38,616 nucleotides of DNA from Candidatus Hodarchaeota archaeon (GTDB lineage: Archaea > Asgardarchaeota > Heimdallarchaeia > Hodarchaeales > Hodarchaeaceae): the NCBI GenBank assembly GCA_016839785.1, contig JAEOTQ010000020.1, forward strand, positions 1 to 38,616. The letters run 5' to 3'. Both the position numbers and the translations under genes were made by a program. The notes under the pieces are model-generated. The model did not search any database and was not told the origin of the DNA. It saw only the letters and a program-made list of their open reading frames with translations. Shown here one piece after another: positions 1 to 8,686 of this stretch (positions are counted from its first letter, which is position 1; the number at the start of each line of letters is the position of its first letter).

Positions 1-12
1 ACTAGAAATCAG

Positions 13-1212
13 TTAAAAGTAATCTCGAAGAGTTGCTGGTTGTTTTGGAAAGATCTGAGATAATTTCCGAGCCTCTGTTAGATCCCCATCTATTTTTCCC
101 ACTTCAGCCAATTCGGCTGTTGAATATATTCCAAAAATTATTTGGCTTAAAGTATTAATTGTTAAATGTAGTTTAGCTTCTTTTGGAACCAGGTTTACTT
201 GACATTGCCCGTTTTTTATCTGTAATTCGAAATTTTTGTTATTCCAAGGGCATCCAGTGTCTTTAATCGTGAAACACACATTTTCAACCAGAGAATCTAA
301 GTAGCTCAGCTTGGGGAGAAGTTTTTCGAGATCAATTATCCGGAACATAGAATTACTTAGATGCCGTTTTTCTTTAATATCAGGACTTTTCATATAGAGG
401 AGGTAGTTGGAATCCAGTGGAGCAAATTTAATATATTTTCGTTGTGAATCATGATTTGCCAGAAAATTTAATAACGCCTGCTTAGTTTCAGGATCGAAAG
501 TTATCATTTCTCTTACTTCAATATAAGGAAATTTATTTCGGTGACTTTTTTGTTCAAATCGAATTATTAAATATCCTAAATCATTGCCATTGAGATCTTG
601 ACAGATAAATTGAAATCCTCTTGAGTTCCAGCTCCATCCCATTAGCTCTATCCAAAGTTTCGAAGGACGTTTGACTAATCCATCAATTTTTTCCGTCATT
701 TTTTGATATAATGCTTGACAACGGGCATATTCAGGATGGAAATCTTCTTCTATTCGACGATTGGGCGTGGGATTCTGACGAATATTTGAACAGCGGATGG
801 AATACACTTCTAGGGAGTCAACATGCGCGTAACCGACTTTTTCATAAAATTCATATGAAAAGGGGTAGAGAGAAGACACTAGATACTCTTTTTTGTGAAG
901 ATCCTGAAAAATAAATTCAAACAATTTGGTGATATGCTGTTTCCGTCTATATTCAGGTTTACAAGCAACAGCTGAAATCCCTGCCATTTTCACCCATGTT
1001 CCGCGTATTCGCTGACTAAAATCAATAATACCTATGACTGCACTAATGGTAGCATTTTCTTCCACGACATAATCCGTCATCGGGTAAATAACAAGAGGCA
1101 GCGAATCAGGTGTTTTTGGTGTGTCATATCGATTCTTTCTTCCCTCGAATGCATAGACTCTAATTTTTCTAATTGCTTCCTTGTCATCATCAGTAGCTAG
1201 CCGGCAGATCAT
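13..1212 (-). CDS. Eis-like GNAT N-acetyltransferase with C-terminal SCP2-like domain
   Basis: The protein of about 399 residues begins MICRLATDDD, the usual beta-strand opening of a GNAT fold. An upstream in-frame ATG at 1287 would add 25 residues, but these are a Lys/Ile-rich stretch unlike the family, so I chose the ATG at 1212. The order resembles mycobacterial Eis: a GNAT domain with a CKPEYRRKQHITKLF acetyl-CoA loop, a second degenerate GNAT half, and a C-terminal sterol-carrier-like part ending near the FPKQPATLRDYF tail. Family knowledge: Eis proteins acetylate amines on aminoglycosides or protein lysines; the substrate here is unknown. Odd: the pyrophosphate-loop glycine of the usual R-x-x-G-x-A motif seems replaced by Gln. 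The gene is complete and faces away from its right-hand neighbour. Confidence 0.78.
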   Translation of the reverse strand: MICRLATDDDKEAIRKIRVYAFEGRKNRYDTPKTPDSLPLVIYPMTDYVVEENATISAVIGIIDFSQRIRGTWVKMAGISAVACKPEYRRKQHITKLFEFIFQDLHKKEYLVSSLYPFSYEFYEKVGYAHVDSLEVYSIRCSNIRQNPTPNRRIEEDFHPEYARCQALYQKMTEKIDGLVKRPSKLWIELMGWSWNSRGFQFICQDLNGNDLGYLIIRFEQKSHRNKFPYIEVREMITFDPETKQALLNFLANHDSQRKYIKFAPLDSNYLLYMKSPDIKEKRHLSNSMFRIIDLEKLLPKLSYLDSLVENVCFTIKDTGCPWNNKNFELQIKNGQCQVNLVPKEAKLHLTINTLSQIIFGIYSTAELAEVGKIDGDLTEARKLSQIFPKQPATLRDYF

Positions 1213-1394
1213 AGATATCAACTTACGAATAGAAAGAAAGAGAATTATAATTATCTTCTTCTTTTGGTAAAATCCATAACTCTTCAAATTATATTAACTC
1301 ATATGGTAAGATAGAGACTTTAACAATAAATACTCAAAATCCGTTCATTCTTTTGGCGACTTCCACTCTATAATACTAAAAATGTGAAAGAAAA

Positions 1395-1697
1395 ATGGGT
1401 GACAAAGACAGACGAATTTCTCGGAAACAGGGCCCAGTGTGTGCTAATCACACAGATCGTTTTGATACAAAAGAATGCGAGAGGTGTCATAAATTCTTCT
1501 GTACTGATTGTAGTGTTGAGGATTGGCATGAAAACTTTTTTTCTCAATTTATTGGTAAAAAACGAGATTTTATCAAGAAAATTTACTGTCATCCCTGTCA
1601 GAAACGAGTAGTACGAATTCGTATGGCAGGTTACATTGGATTATTATTAATGTTTGGACTCCCTGTAGTATTATGGGTGTTAATATCCCTCTCATAG
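1395..1697 (+). CDS. Small B-box-like zinc-finger protein with one C-terminal membrane helix
   Basis: A 100-residue protein. Residues about 16-65 carry a Cys/His series (CANH, CERCHKFFC, CSVEDWH, CHPCQKR) spaced like the treble-clef or B-box-type zinc fingers often found at the N-termini of archaeal membrane proteins. Residues about 77-98 form one hydrophobic helix (YIGLLLMFGLPVVLWVLI), so the finger probably sits on the cytoplasmic face of the membrane. A TATA-like stretch (TATAATAC, about 1370-1377) lies roughly 20-25 bases before the ATG, suggesting a leaderless or short-leader transcript. It ends 27 bases before the methyltransferase gene on the same strand. Function is not recognised; such fingers usually mediate protein contacts. 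Confidence 0.65.
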   Translation: MGDKDRRISRKQGPVCANHTDRFDTKECERCHKFFCTDCSVEDWHENFFSQFIGKKRDFIKKIYCHPCQKRVVRIRMAGYIGLLLMFGLPVVLWVLISLS

Positions 1698-1700
1698 AGC

Positions 1701-1708
1701 TTTAAATA
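1701..1708 (+). promoter_or_regulatory. Candidate TATA box (TTTAAATA) for the methyltransferase gene
   Basis: TTTAAATA lies about 20 bases before the ATG at 1725, the spacing expected for an archaeal promoter whose transcript starts at or very near the start codon. A weak AAGGA precedes the ATG by only one base, too close to be a good ribosome-binding site, which fits a leaderless message. Assigned by pattern only. Confidence 0.4.
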
Positions 1709-1724
1709 CTGGGCGTTTAAGGAA

Positions 1725-3395
1725 ATGCCACGAAATTCGTTAAAAGATTATCAGGAAGACCGTTTTGAACGGGGGGTTTATGATCGTAGAAATGCCCTCA
1801 ACGATTTAACTGGGAAAGAGTGGTTGTTTTCGACTAAAACCATTATTCCCAAAGAATATTTCTCTCGGTTTCCCCCTCTCTCAAGTGATCACGATTTTCC
1901 CCCCCTTCCCATTGATTTAAGCCAAGAGCTCATTGAAACTTTTACTAAACCCAATGGTACCATACTTGATCCATTTGCAGGACTGTGTAGTACATTGTTA
2001 GCAGGTTATTACCTCAATCAGGATTCTGACTCCTCTAACCGTGAAACAATTGGATTTGATAAAGAAATACTTAATTTAGAAGAATTTAGAAAAATCGCGC
2101 AAAAATTAAAGATTAAAAATTTAGGTAACATTTCTTACAAGCCATTTTCTGAACTTACACATCTTGCTAATAATTCTGTCAGTTTTATTTTATCAGATCT
2201 TTCAAAAAAAAGTATAAGTGACAAACAACAAGAAGAACCTCGGTTCAATACTGTAATAAAAGAATGGGTTCATGATAAAACGGACACACTCAAATTAAGT
2301 ATGTTGAAATTAGTTAATAATGGATACATGGTTCTATCTTTCCCTTTTTACAACAGAAATTACGGTGGTAAATCAAAAAACAATCTAGAATGGAATTTTG
2401 CTCTGATGAAGCTGATTACTACGCAGCTCAACTCATTAGGTGCAGTTTTAAAGGCTGAACGATTTTGGTTTGAACCATCAAATTCTAAAGAAGAAATAAC
2501 GCTCATAACACCTCAGAGACGATTTTTAGTCTTTCGTAAGGAATCATATCACGAAAATAATTCACCCTCCCAGTTTTTATCAAATCAAATTAAGTACCCC
2601 CTTGGGCCAACTTCTATCTTACACCGAAGTTTTCCTCCCTCTTTTGAGCATAAATTGCGAGGACAACATGGTGGAATGAAACCACCTGAATTAACAGAGT
2701 ATTTAATTCGTCGTTATTCACCTAACAAATCTGACCTTATTTTTGATCCATTTGTAGGCGTTGGAGGATCTTTATTGGGAGCTACTCTTGCTCATCGGAA
2801 AGCGGTTGGTATCGATATCAATACACAATGGCAAGAAGTATATTATGAAGTATGTCGTCGTATGCAAGTACCCGAACAAACATATGTGGTCGGAGATTCC
2901 ACTCAAGTCCTTAATGATCTTCTTGAAGACGAAAGTATCGGGATGATAATGACGGATGTTCCTTACTGGGCAATGGACAAGTTGAGAAAAACTCGTGGTC
3001 GATTTTCCAAAGCTGGTGAAGAATCAAAAGACAAACTTCATTCCTCACTGAAACAGTTTGATCAAGGTGCGATCCTTACGATTCAGGAATGGCATGAACT
3101 TCTAGAGAAAACTTTCAGTGCTTGCTATAAAAAACTCGCTAAAGGACACGTTTTAGCGGTATTCATTGGTAATATGTATCGAACTTTGACAGAACAACAA
3201 GCAGGACGCTCTATCAAGGTTGGAAAATTTTTACTTCTTTCATCCTCACTTGCCGAAATCCTAGTGTCTCTAGGATATCGCTATCGTGAGGAAATTATCT
3301 GGTACGCTCCTGATAAAGCCCTCCACATTTTTGGATATCCCTATTCCTATATCCCAAGTGTTGTCCATCAAAGCATCCTTGTTTTTGAAAAATAA
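1725..3395 (+). CDS. Two-domain N6-adenine/N4-cytosine-type methyltransferase
   Basis: The 556-residue protein carries two SAM-binding motif I copies. The first, GTILDPFAGLCSTLLAG at about 78-94, follows a proline-rich approach typical of DNA N4C/N6A methylases. The second, LIFDPFVGVGG at about 339-348, is followed by GIDIN and by a catalytic-type TDVPYW at 410-415 in place of the usual (D/N)PP(Y/F/W). In the first half the matching position reads SDLSKK, so only the C-terminal half looks catalytic. Family knowledge: tandem DPFxG domains occur in DNA modification methylases and in Trm11-like tRNA methylases; no THUMP domain is seen. No restriction endonuclease lies nearby, so it is probably an orphan methylase. 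The substrate (DNA or RNA) is undecided. Confidence 0.78.
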   Translation: MPRNSLKDYQEDRFERGVYDRRNALNDLTGKEWLFSTKTIIPKEYFSRFPPLSSDHDFPPLPIDLSQELIETFTKPNGTILDPFAGLCSTLLAGYYLNQDSDSSNRETIGFDKEILNLEEFRKIAQKLKIKNLGNISYKPFSELTHLANNSVSFILSDLSKKSISDKQQEEPRFNTVIKEWVHDKTDTLKLSMLKLVNNGYMVLSFPFYNRNYGGKSKNNLEWNFALMKLITTQLNSLGAVLKAERFWFEPSNSKEEITLITPQRRFLVFRKESYHENNSPSQFLSNQIKYPLGPTSILHRSFPPSFEHKLRGQHGGMKPPELTEYLIRRYSPNKSDLIFDPFVGVGGSLLGATLAHRKAVGIDINTQWQEVYYEVCRRMQVPEQTYVVGDSTQVLNDLLEDESIGMIMTDVPYWAMDKLRKTRGRFSKAGEESKDKLHSSLKQFDQGAILTIQEWHELLEKTFSACYKKLAKGHVLAVFIGNMYRTLTEQQAGRSIKVGKFLLLSSSLAEILVSLGYRYREEIIWYAPDKALHIFGYPYSYIPSVVHQSILVFEK

Positions 3396-3420
3396 ACCTC
3401 TATACTCTGGAAGAAAAGCA

Positions 3421-5313
3421 CTACTTCTGTTTTTTCTTTGAAGCAAAAATCCCCAGAGCGAGGATGAACATTATCAATTGGAACCCAGGGATGATTGAAG
3501 TGTTTGTTGATTGAGAGGATGAACTCGTTGTATCTGAAGATAAAATTGCGAATATCTCAGAATAAACGATTCCATTTGAAGTGGTATTGTAAAACATATA
3601 TTTAACCTTATAATACCCTTCTGGAAGTGAAACCAGATCAACATTCAATGCTTGCCAACTCTGAGTTGTATCATCATAAATAAAATCCCCTGAAATCCCC
3701 ATCGATTCACCTGTAGACGACAGTATTTCGTATATTCCACCATCAGCAATTATCCACATAAAACCATTTGAATCAGATACACTGACATTACTCAAATTGA
3801 GCATTCCATCTGAATAGATGAGAGTACCCATGGTAATATAGATACCTGTCGGATTTACAATGAACCAATAGTCTTGTGCTGGTGCGGTATTCTCATCGTC
3901 ATGGTCAGGAGTACCTGCCTCTGTATAAGCACTCACTACAACGTATATATCATCAGCTGAAATGTTCTCTACTGCTGATGAAAAATTCGCAAATCCATCT
4001 GGCGCGATCATAATTGGAATGACCACTGTATCAAGTGGAACAGTTGTTGTATTTTCCATGATTACGGTGACTAAGAAACCTTCAGAAGATTCACTTTGAA
4101 ACTCAAATGTGAAAGGTAAATCAATAGGATAATTGAATTTTAAGTAATCTGTACCCCAAAACGGAACAGAATTCTCGGTACGTGGTAAAGGAGACGATGC
4201 ATAGGTGTCTTCGGTATTGACAGTCACACTATCATTGTAATACCCATACGCTCCACCTGCAAATGATGTATCATCCAAGAAATTCGCAATTGTCCAATTT
4301 CGGAATACTTCCACAAATGGAACATCATAACCTTGTTGAAAAAGAGAGTCCTCGATGCTTTCAATTCCATTGGCTGATCGTTGAACCAAATCTTTGATCA
4401 CAAGATTGCCCCCATAATGTTCTGCTAAGTATAAGAAGAACGTGTAGGATGCACCATAATTGGCTAGTACTAAATTGCCACTCGAATCCCAATAAGTCAA
4501 AGAAACATCAGGATTGTCTCGAAAATCTGACCCCACTCCACCTGCGAAGGCATCACCGCCAATTAAATATTCTGCAAACATTGAGGCCCCTTCATCGAAC
4601 CATGTTTCTTCATCATCATCATTGCCAAAATGTATCAGGTGTTGAAATTCGTGGGCAACCGTTTCAATGTTATCGGCAGCTAAGATATCAATGTGGAGAA
4701 TTTCTGCCTCATTGCTATAGCGAAGATTCGGCTGAAGTTCGCTGTTTAAAAATTGATTTAGCGAATAAAAAAATCCTGCTACAAATCCATAATCAATCTC
4801 ATCTATATCGTAAACAAGGAGAATAATTTTGTTATTACTATCAATATCTGGGGGTATACCGAAGAAATCTGTGAGAGCTGGGTAGACAAGGGTTTCGAAG
4901 CTATCGTTCATATCTAACAATTCTGGATCAGAAACAGCTGTAGTATTCGAGTAGATTAAATTATGTGGTCCATTAACCTTTAAGGTGGCATTAATCTGAT
5001 AAAATTCATATGGATAAGTTGAAACATCAGGAACCCAAAATAAGCGTGAGCTACCGATTACCTGTTCTGTGGTCTCTATACTGAGAGAAGTTGTAGGAGT
5101 TTCTTTTACCGATTGAGCTGCATTGTCATTGGAAGATTTTAGATGAGAGATTGTTTCTTTGTTAATTACTGGTGGGTGTAACAATGATTCGCTAGTTTCT
5201 GACATTTTTATTATTGGTGGATCAATATCTGAGGATAATACTGATATATATCCGATTCCAGAGCTACACACAAGTAGAAATAAACTGATTGAGACGATTT
5301 TTGACCAGACCAT
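3421..5313 (-). CDS. Secreted HExxH zinc metalloprotease with PGF-type C-terminal anchor
   Basis: The 630-residue protein has an N-terminal signal or anchor helix (SIVSISLF-like, residues 5-25), a Ser/Thr-rich spacer, then a protease domain with HEFQHLIH (zinc ligands H221 and H225, catalytic E222) and a downstream WFDEGASMFAEYL whose E241 suits the third ligand of a gluzincin. Acidic DDDEE and many Asn-x-Thr/Ser sequons fit an extracytoplasmic protein. The mid and C-terminal parts look like beta-sandwich modules. The end has a Ser/Thr-rich stalk, then PGF (609-611), a hydrophobic helix and a KKKQK tail, the layout of PGF-CTERM surface anchors handled by archaeosortase. It is convergent with the methyltransferase gene. 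Probable role: surface digestion of proteins or peptides. Confidence 0.8.
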   Translation of the reverse strand: MVWSKIVSISLFLLVCSSGIGYISVLSSDIDPPIIKMSETSESLLHPPVINKETISHLKSSNDNAAQSVKETPTTSLSIETTEQVIGSSRLFWVPDVSTYPYEFYQINATLKVNGPHNLIYSNTTAVSDPELLDMNDSFETLVYPALTDFFGIPPDIDSNNKIILLVYDIDEIDYGFVAGFFYSLNQFLNSELQPNLRYSNEAEILHIDILAADNIETVAHEFQHLIHFGNDDDEETWFDEGASMFAEYLIGGDAFAGGVGSDFRDNPDVSLTYWDSSGNLVLANYGASYTFFLYLAEHYGGNLVIKDLVQRSANGIESIEDSLFQQGYDVPFVEVFRNWTIANFLDDTSFAGGAYGYYNDSVTVNTEDTYASSPLPRTENSVPFWGTDYLKFNYPIDLPFTFEFQSESSEGFLVTVIMENTTTVPLDTVVIPIMIAPDGFANFSSAVENISADDIYVVVSAYTEAGTPDHDDENTAPAQDYWFIVNPTGIYITMGTLIYSDGMLNLSNVSVSDSNGFMWIIADGGIYEILSSTGESMGISGDFIYDDTTQSWQALNVDLVSLPEGYYKVKYMFYNTTSNGIVYSEIFAILSSDTTSSSSQSTNTSIIPGFQLIMFILALGIFASKKKQK

Positions 5314-5402
5314 ATATTTTGCCCCAAGACGCGATTTATCCTTCTACTAGGCCTTCTTTCTTTCATTCTTAAAATGATATTCAAATGGGAAACGCTAATT
5401 TT

Positions 5403-5428
5403 TTCACAAAGTCTCACATTTCTGTGAA
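5403..5428. repeat. Short inverted repeat TTCACA / TGTGAA
   Basis: Perfect 6-base arms, 5403-5408 and 5423-5428, are separated by 14 bases in the 227-base gap between the metalloprotease and the small membrane-protein pair. It lies about 90 bases upstream of the protease start, so it could be an operator for that gene, but arms this short arise by chance. Nothing else is evident in this gap. Confidence 0.2.
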
Positions 5429-5540
5429 GAAAATAGAAACAAAACTTGGTACCGCAGTTTTCTGTTATTCCTACAAAGTAAATTGATAAAATCTGAAATT
5501 TTGTAACATGAGATTGGATTACAATGCTTGGTTCTTAACT

Positions 5541-6077
5541 TCACCCAAACCAAAGGTATGTAAGCATCCCTAAACCACAAAACACAGAGCCTGAGATTTG
5601 CATCACCCAGAACCAGGCTAGTTCAGAAGTTGGTTTTTCTGTTTGAGCAACGAAATAATTGGATCCCCAGGCTTCGATTCTCTTCCCAATCGAATTACGA
5701 TGATCTTTCGTCACATAGATAAATGCTACCCGCTCACCAAATAACAGACCTCCAAGATAAATAGGTTCAAGCCCAGAAAACAGATCTACTATATAATGAA
5801 CCGCAAGTGCTACTGAAAACATATTTATTTCAGGATAGATCCTCACTGGAAATACAACCCAAATGAAAAGGACAAATAAATAATCGTGAGTGACCCTCCG
5901 AGCCATAATTTCAGAAATATTAAGTTTAACTAAAAATAATTCCAGAAAGTCAGAGATTTGACTACCTAATATGATAAAAATGATCCAAGTGGGATTGGAG
6001 GTGAAATTAATATCAAAGAATGCAAACCAGAAAAAGATGACTCCAAATACCCATTCAGTGTGTTTTAAGGCTTCCAT
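5541..6077 (-). CDS. Multi-pass membrane protein, degenerate paralogue of the upstream YdjM/DUF457-like protein
   Basis: 178 residues with about four to five hydrophobic helices. It lines up with the next gene along its length: HTEW for HLEW near the start, GSQISDFLE for GSDFPDIFD, RRVTHDY for HREISHT, HYIVDLFSGLEPIYL for HIMEDILAGRDPIYL, and ELAWFWVM for ELSWLWFL near the end. It has lost several of the Asp/His residues expected to bind metal, keeping mainly H94 and D98. It begins 16 bases after the stop of its paralogue, so the two are probably co-transcribed and may form a hetero-oligomer. The function is unknown; loss of metal ligands suggests a non-catalytic partner. Confidence 0.65.
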   Translation of the reverse strand: MEALKHTEWVFGVIFFWFAFFDINFTSNPTWIIFIILGSQISDFLELFLVKLNISEIMARRVTHDYLFVLFIWVVFPVRIYPEINMFSVALAVHYIVDLFSGLEPIYLGGLLFGERVAFIYVTKDHRNSIGKRIEAWGSNYFVAQTEKPTSELAWFWVMQISGSVFCGLGMLTYLWFG

Positions 6078-6093
6078 ACTTCAATCACATAAT

Positions 6094-6606
6094 TTAGCTA
6101 AAGTACATGAATATTCCAACAACTAAAAACCATGATCCAAGAATAGTTAAAAACCACAACCAAGATAGTTCATCACCAATATTTTCTGAACCATGATAAG
6201 AACTTTTTATCAAATTTCTGACCCTTCCACCGATTGCTATTGACTGTTCGATAGATACTATTTGTATAGCTCCTCTATGTGAGATTGGTGAGAATAAGTA
6301 TATTGGATCTCTTCCTGCAAGAATATCTTCCATGATGTGCATAATAGATCCGAGTGTAAGAAATGCTATTACAGGAATAAAGTAACTAATTACTAATAAA
6401 ACGCCAATGAAGAAAACTGTATGGGATATTTCTCGGTGTCCTTCCTGAAAGTGTTTTCCTCTATATAAAATCCAATCGAAAATATCTGGAAAGTCAGAAC
6501 CAATTCCTAGTAATAAAAAACTCAGAGCATCAAGAGGGATTTGGAAAATTGCGCAAAGCATTAACCCAAAGCCCAAGGTCCATTCTAAATGCCCAATTGG
6601 ATCCAC
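6094..6606 (-). CDS. YdjM/DUF457-like membrane-bound putative metal-dependent hydrolase
   Basis: 170 residues, mostly hydrophobic. The conserved polar set sits where the YdjM/DUF457 family has its putative metal site: GSDFPDIFD (D38, D41, D44), HREISHT (H57, H62) and HIMED (H90, D94). Members of that family are annotated as inner-membrane metal-dependent hydrolases, mostly without a proven substrate. The start is a GTG at 6606, chosen because GGAG lies six bases upstream on the minus strand. It leads a two-gene unit with its paralogue and diverges from the ABCE1 gene across a 255-base gap. The family call is by motif memory only. Confidence 0.6.
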   Translation of the reverse strand: MDPIGHLEWTLGFGLMLCAIFQIPLDALSFLLLGIGSDFPDIFDWILYRGKHFQEGHREISHTVFFIGVLLVISYFIPVIAFLTLGSIMHIMEDILAGRDPIYLFSPISHRGAIQIVSIEQSIAIGGRVRNLIKSSYHGSENIGDELSWLWFLTILGSWFLVVGIFMYFS

Positions 6607-6861
6607 TAGTATCTCCTACAGTCAAAGGAATAATAATTCACCGTTCTTTCGGTAAGGATTGACAAGTAGTCTTACCCTCTGAATATTCTTTAAATCATTT
6701 TGTGACGATTTTCTAGGCAAAAATCCTATTATGGCGAAGAATAAGAGTCCATCTGTACTTCAGAAGTGACAAAATCCCATTCCTCATTCACGATGTATGC
6801 TTTTAATCCTTATCTGTAAATGATGTAAGAACTCCTTTCGCTTTCCTTTACATAAAGTTGC

Positions 6862-8649
6862 GTGGTTATTATCCGAATCTTGAGTATTAATTATGATAAA
6901 TGTAAACCTGATTTATGTGGATTTGCCTGCTTCAAATACTGTCCTTTAGTGATTAAAGGTCAGAAGAATGTCATAACATTTCGGAAGGCAATGGGAAAAC
7001 CTATTATCAACAACAATACCTGTTTAATGGCTAAAAAAGGAACTTGTGGTATCTGCATAAACAAATGCTTTCCTCGTGCTCTTAGTGTTACTAATTTACC
7101 TTCAGTTGAAACAGCTGGAATATTAGTCCATAGTTATGATGAGAATGGATTTCGGTTCTTCGGTGTCCCTCAAATTCATCCTGGTAAAGTTATTGGTTTA
7201 TTGGGAGTCAATGGCATAGGTAAATCGACGATGTTAGATATTTTGGCGGGAATGAAGCCTAATGGAGGGAATTATCAAGACCTAGATAGGGGGTACAAAC
7301 ATTTCCTTTCCCAATTGAAAATATCAAGTTTTCGTCAATTTCTTTCGGAAGTTGAAACAAATACACTAAAAGTGACACATAAAACCCAAATCTTTAACCA
7401 TCTTACTGAGCTTTCAGATTCAGTATCTAATATCTTATCAAACAATGATAACAAAGGACATTATTCTATAGATGAAATAATTGAGTTAATGGAGCTCACA
7501 TCGATTTTAAATCGAATTCCCAACGAATTATCTGGAGGGGAGTTACAAAGACTTGCTATTGGAATCGCTCTTTTACAGAATGCAGATATTTATCTTATAG
7601 ATGAACCTTGTACATTTTTGGATTTTCGTCAAAGGATAAAGATGGCGAAGATCTTTCACCAATTGGCGTCTGTGGGAAAAACTGTATTCATTGCTGAACA
7701 TGACATTGCTATTCTTGACTTTCAAAGCGATCTGATCTATCTATTTTATGGGGAACCCCATAAATTTGGAGTTATTTCAAGGCTAGCTTATAGTACTAAG
7801 AAAGGGATAAACAATTTTCTCCTCGGTCGATTAAAAGATGAGAATGTGAGAATCCGTGGAAAACATATTGTGTTTACACGAGTCGTTAAAGAAAGAGATT
7901 GGGAAGGAAGACCAGGGGTAGAATTCCCAGCATTTAAAAAACAAGTTGGGTCATTCAATCTCTCAGTGGATAAGGGGATTAATTATTTTGGAGAAATTCT
8001 TTGCATTCTAGGAGAAAATGGATTAGGAAAAACTACTTTCGCTCGGCATCTCACTCAAACATTGAAATCGGTAAAAGTTTCCTTCAAACCCCAATTTCTG
8101 CACCGTAATTTTACTGGAACTGTACGGGAATTTTTAACTCAGTATACGAATACATTCATTAGTTCTCGTGCCTTTAAGATTCATATATTGAAACCCTTTT
8201 CAATTTCTCATCTTTTAGACAAACCCATAAGTGCTTTGAGTGGAGGAGAACTTCAACGATGTTTTCTGGCGGGTTGTTTAGGAAAAAAAGCAGATTTATA
8301 CATCATAGATGAAGGAAGTGCTTTTCTTGATGTAGAAGAAAGATTGAATGCGACTCGTGTTATTCGACATATTGTGTCCAAAAACAATGCGGCCTGTATT
8401 GCGATTGAACATGATATCCAAATAGCTGATGCGTTAGCAGACAGGGTCATGCTCTTCGAAGGAACACCGGGCCACATTGGTCAAACTGTTGGACCATTGT
8501 CTAAAAAGGATGCACTTAATAGATTTTTACAAGAGATTGATGTTACTTTTCGAAGGGATTCTGAAACCGGACGAGCCCGTCTAAATAAATTGGGAAGCCG
8601 ATTGGATAGGGATCAGCGAAAAAACAATGCTTATTATCATGATTTCTAG
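6862..8649 (+). CDS. ABCE1/RLI-type ribosome-recycling ATPase, divergent
   Basis: The 595-residue length and domain order match ABCE1: an N-terminal double [4Fe-4S] region followed by two ABC ATPase domains. First Cys set: C14, C19, C23, C27. Second set: C54, C62, C65, C69. Walker A motifs are GVNGIGKST (about 115) and GENGLGKTT (about 384). Signatures LSGGELQR occur at 223-230 and 459-466, and H-loops read AEHD and IEHD. Family knowledge: ABCE1 splits post-termination ribosomes. Odd points: the second Cys set has CX7CX2CX3C rather than CX2CX2CX3C and reads CFP instead of CPF, and the second Walker B is IDEG (483-485) instead of IDEP. The start is GTG at 6862, giving the expected short lead to INYDKC. 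It could be a divergent paralogue instead of the housekeeping copy. Confidence 0.88.
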   Translation: MVIIRILSINYDKCKPDLCGFACFKYCPLVIKGQKNVITFRKAMGKPIINNNTCLMAKKGTCGICINKCFPRALSVTNLPSVETAGILVHSYDENGFRFFGVPQIHPGKVIGLLGVNGIGKSTMLDILAGMKPNGGNYQDLDRGYKHFLSQLKISSFRQFLSEVETNTLKVTHKTQIFNHLTELSDSVSNILSNNDNKGHYSIDEIIELMELTSILNRIPNELSGGELQRLAIGIALLQNADIYLIDEPCTFLDFRQRIKMAKIFHQLASVGKTVFIAEHDIAILDFQSDLIYLFYGEPHKFGVISRLAYSTKKGINNFLLGRLKDENVRIRGKHIVFTRVVKERDWEGRPGVEFPAFKKQVGSFNLSVDKGINYFGEILCILGENGLGKTTFARHLTQTLKSVKVSFKPQFLHRNFTGTVREFLTQYTNTFISSRAFKIHILKPFSISHLLDKPISALSGGELQRCFLAGCLGKKADLYIIDEGSAFLDVEERLNATRVIRHIVSKNNAACIAIEHDIQIADALADRVMLFEGTPGHIGQTVGPLSKKDALNRFLQEIDVTFRRDSETGRARLNKLGSRLDRDQRKNNAYYHDF

Positions 8650-8672
8650 ATTCTTTCCTAGGAGAAAAGAAT
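8650..8672 (+). terminator. Candidate terminator hairpin after the ABCE1 gene
   Basis: Directly after the TAG stop, ATTCTTT (8650-8656) pairs with AAAGAAT (8666-8672) across a 9-base loop and is followed by a T-rich run (TTCTAATTTTATTTT). The gene ahead is convergent, so a stop signal here is plausible. In archaea the T-run alone often suffices. Confidence 0.4.
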
Positions 8673-8686
8673 TTCTAATTTTATTT

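Noticed and set aside
4449-4826. Plus-strand open frame of about 125 codons inside the metalloprotease gene
   Set aside because: His/Leu/Arg-rich composition and lack of any motif mark it as an antisense shadow of the HExxH region.
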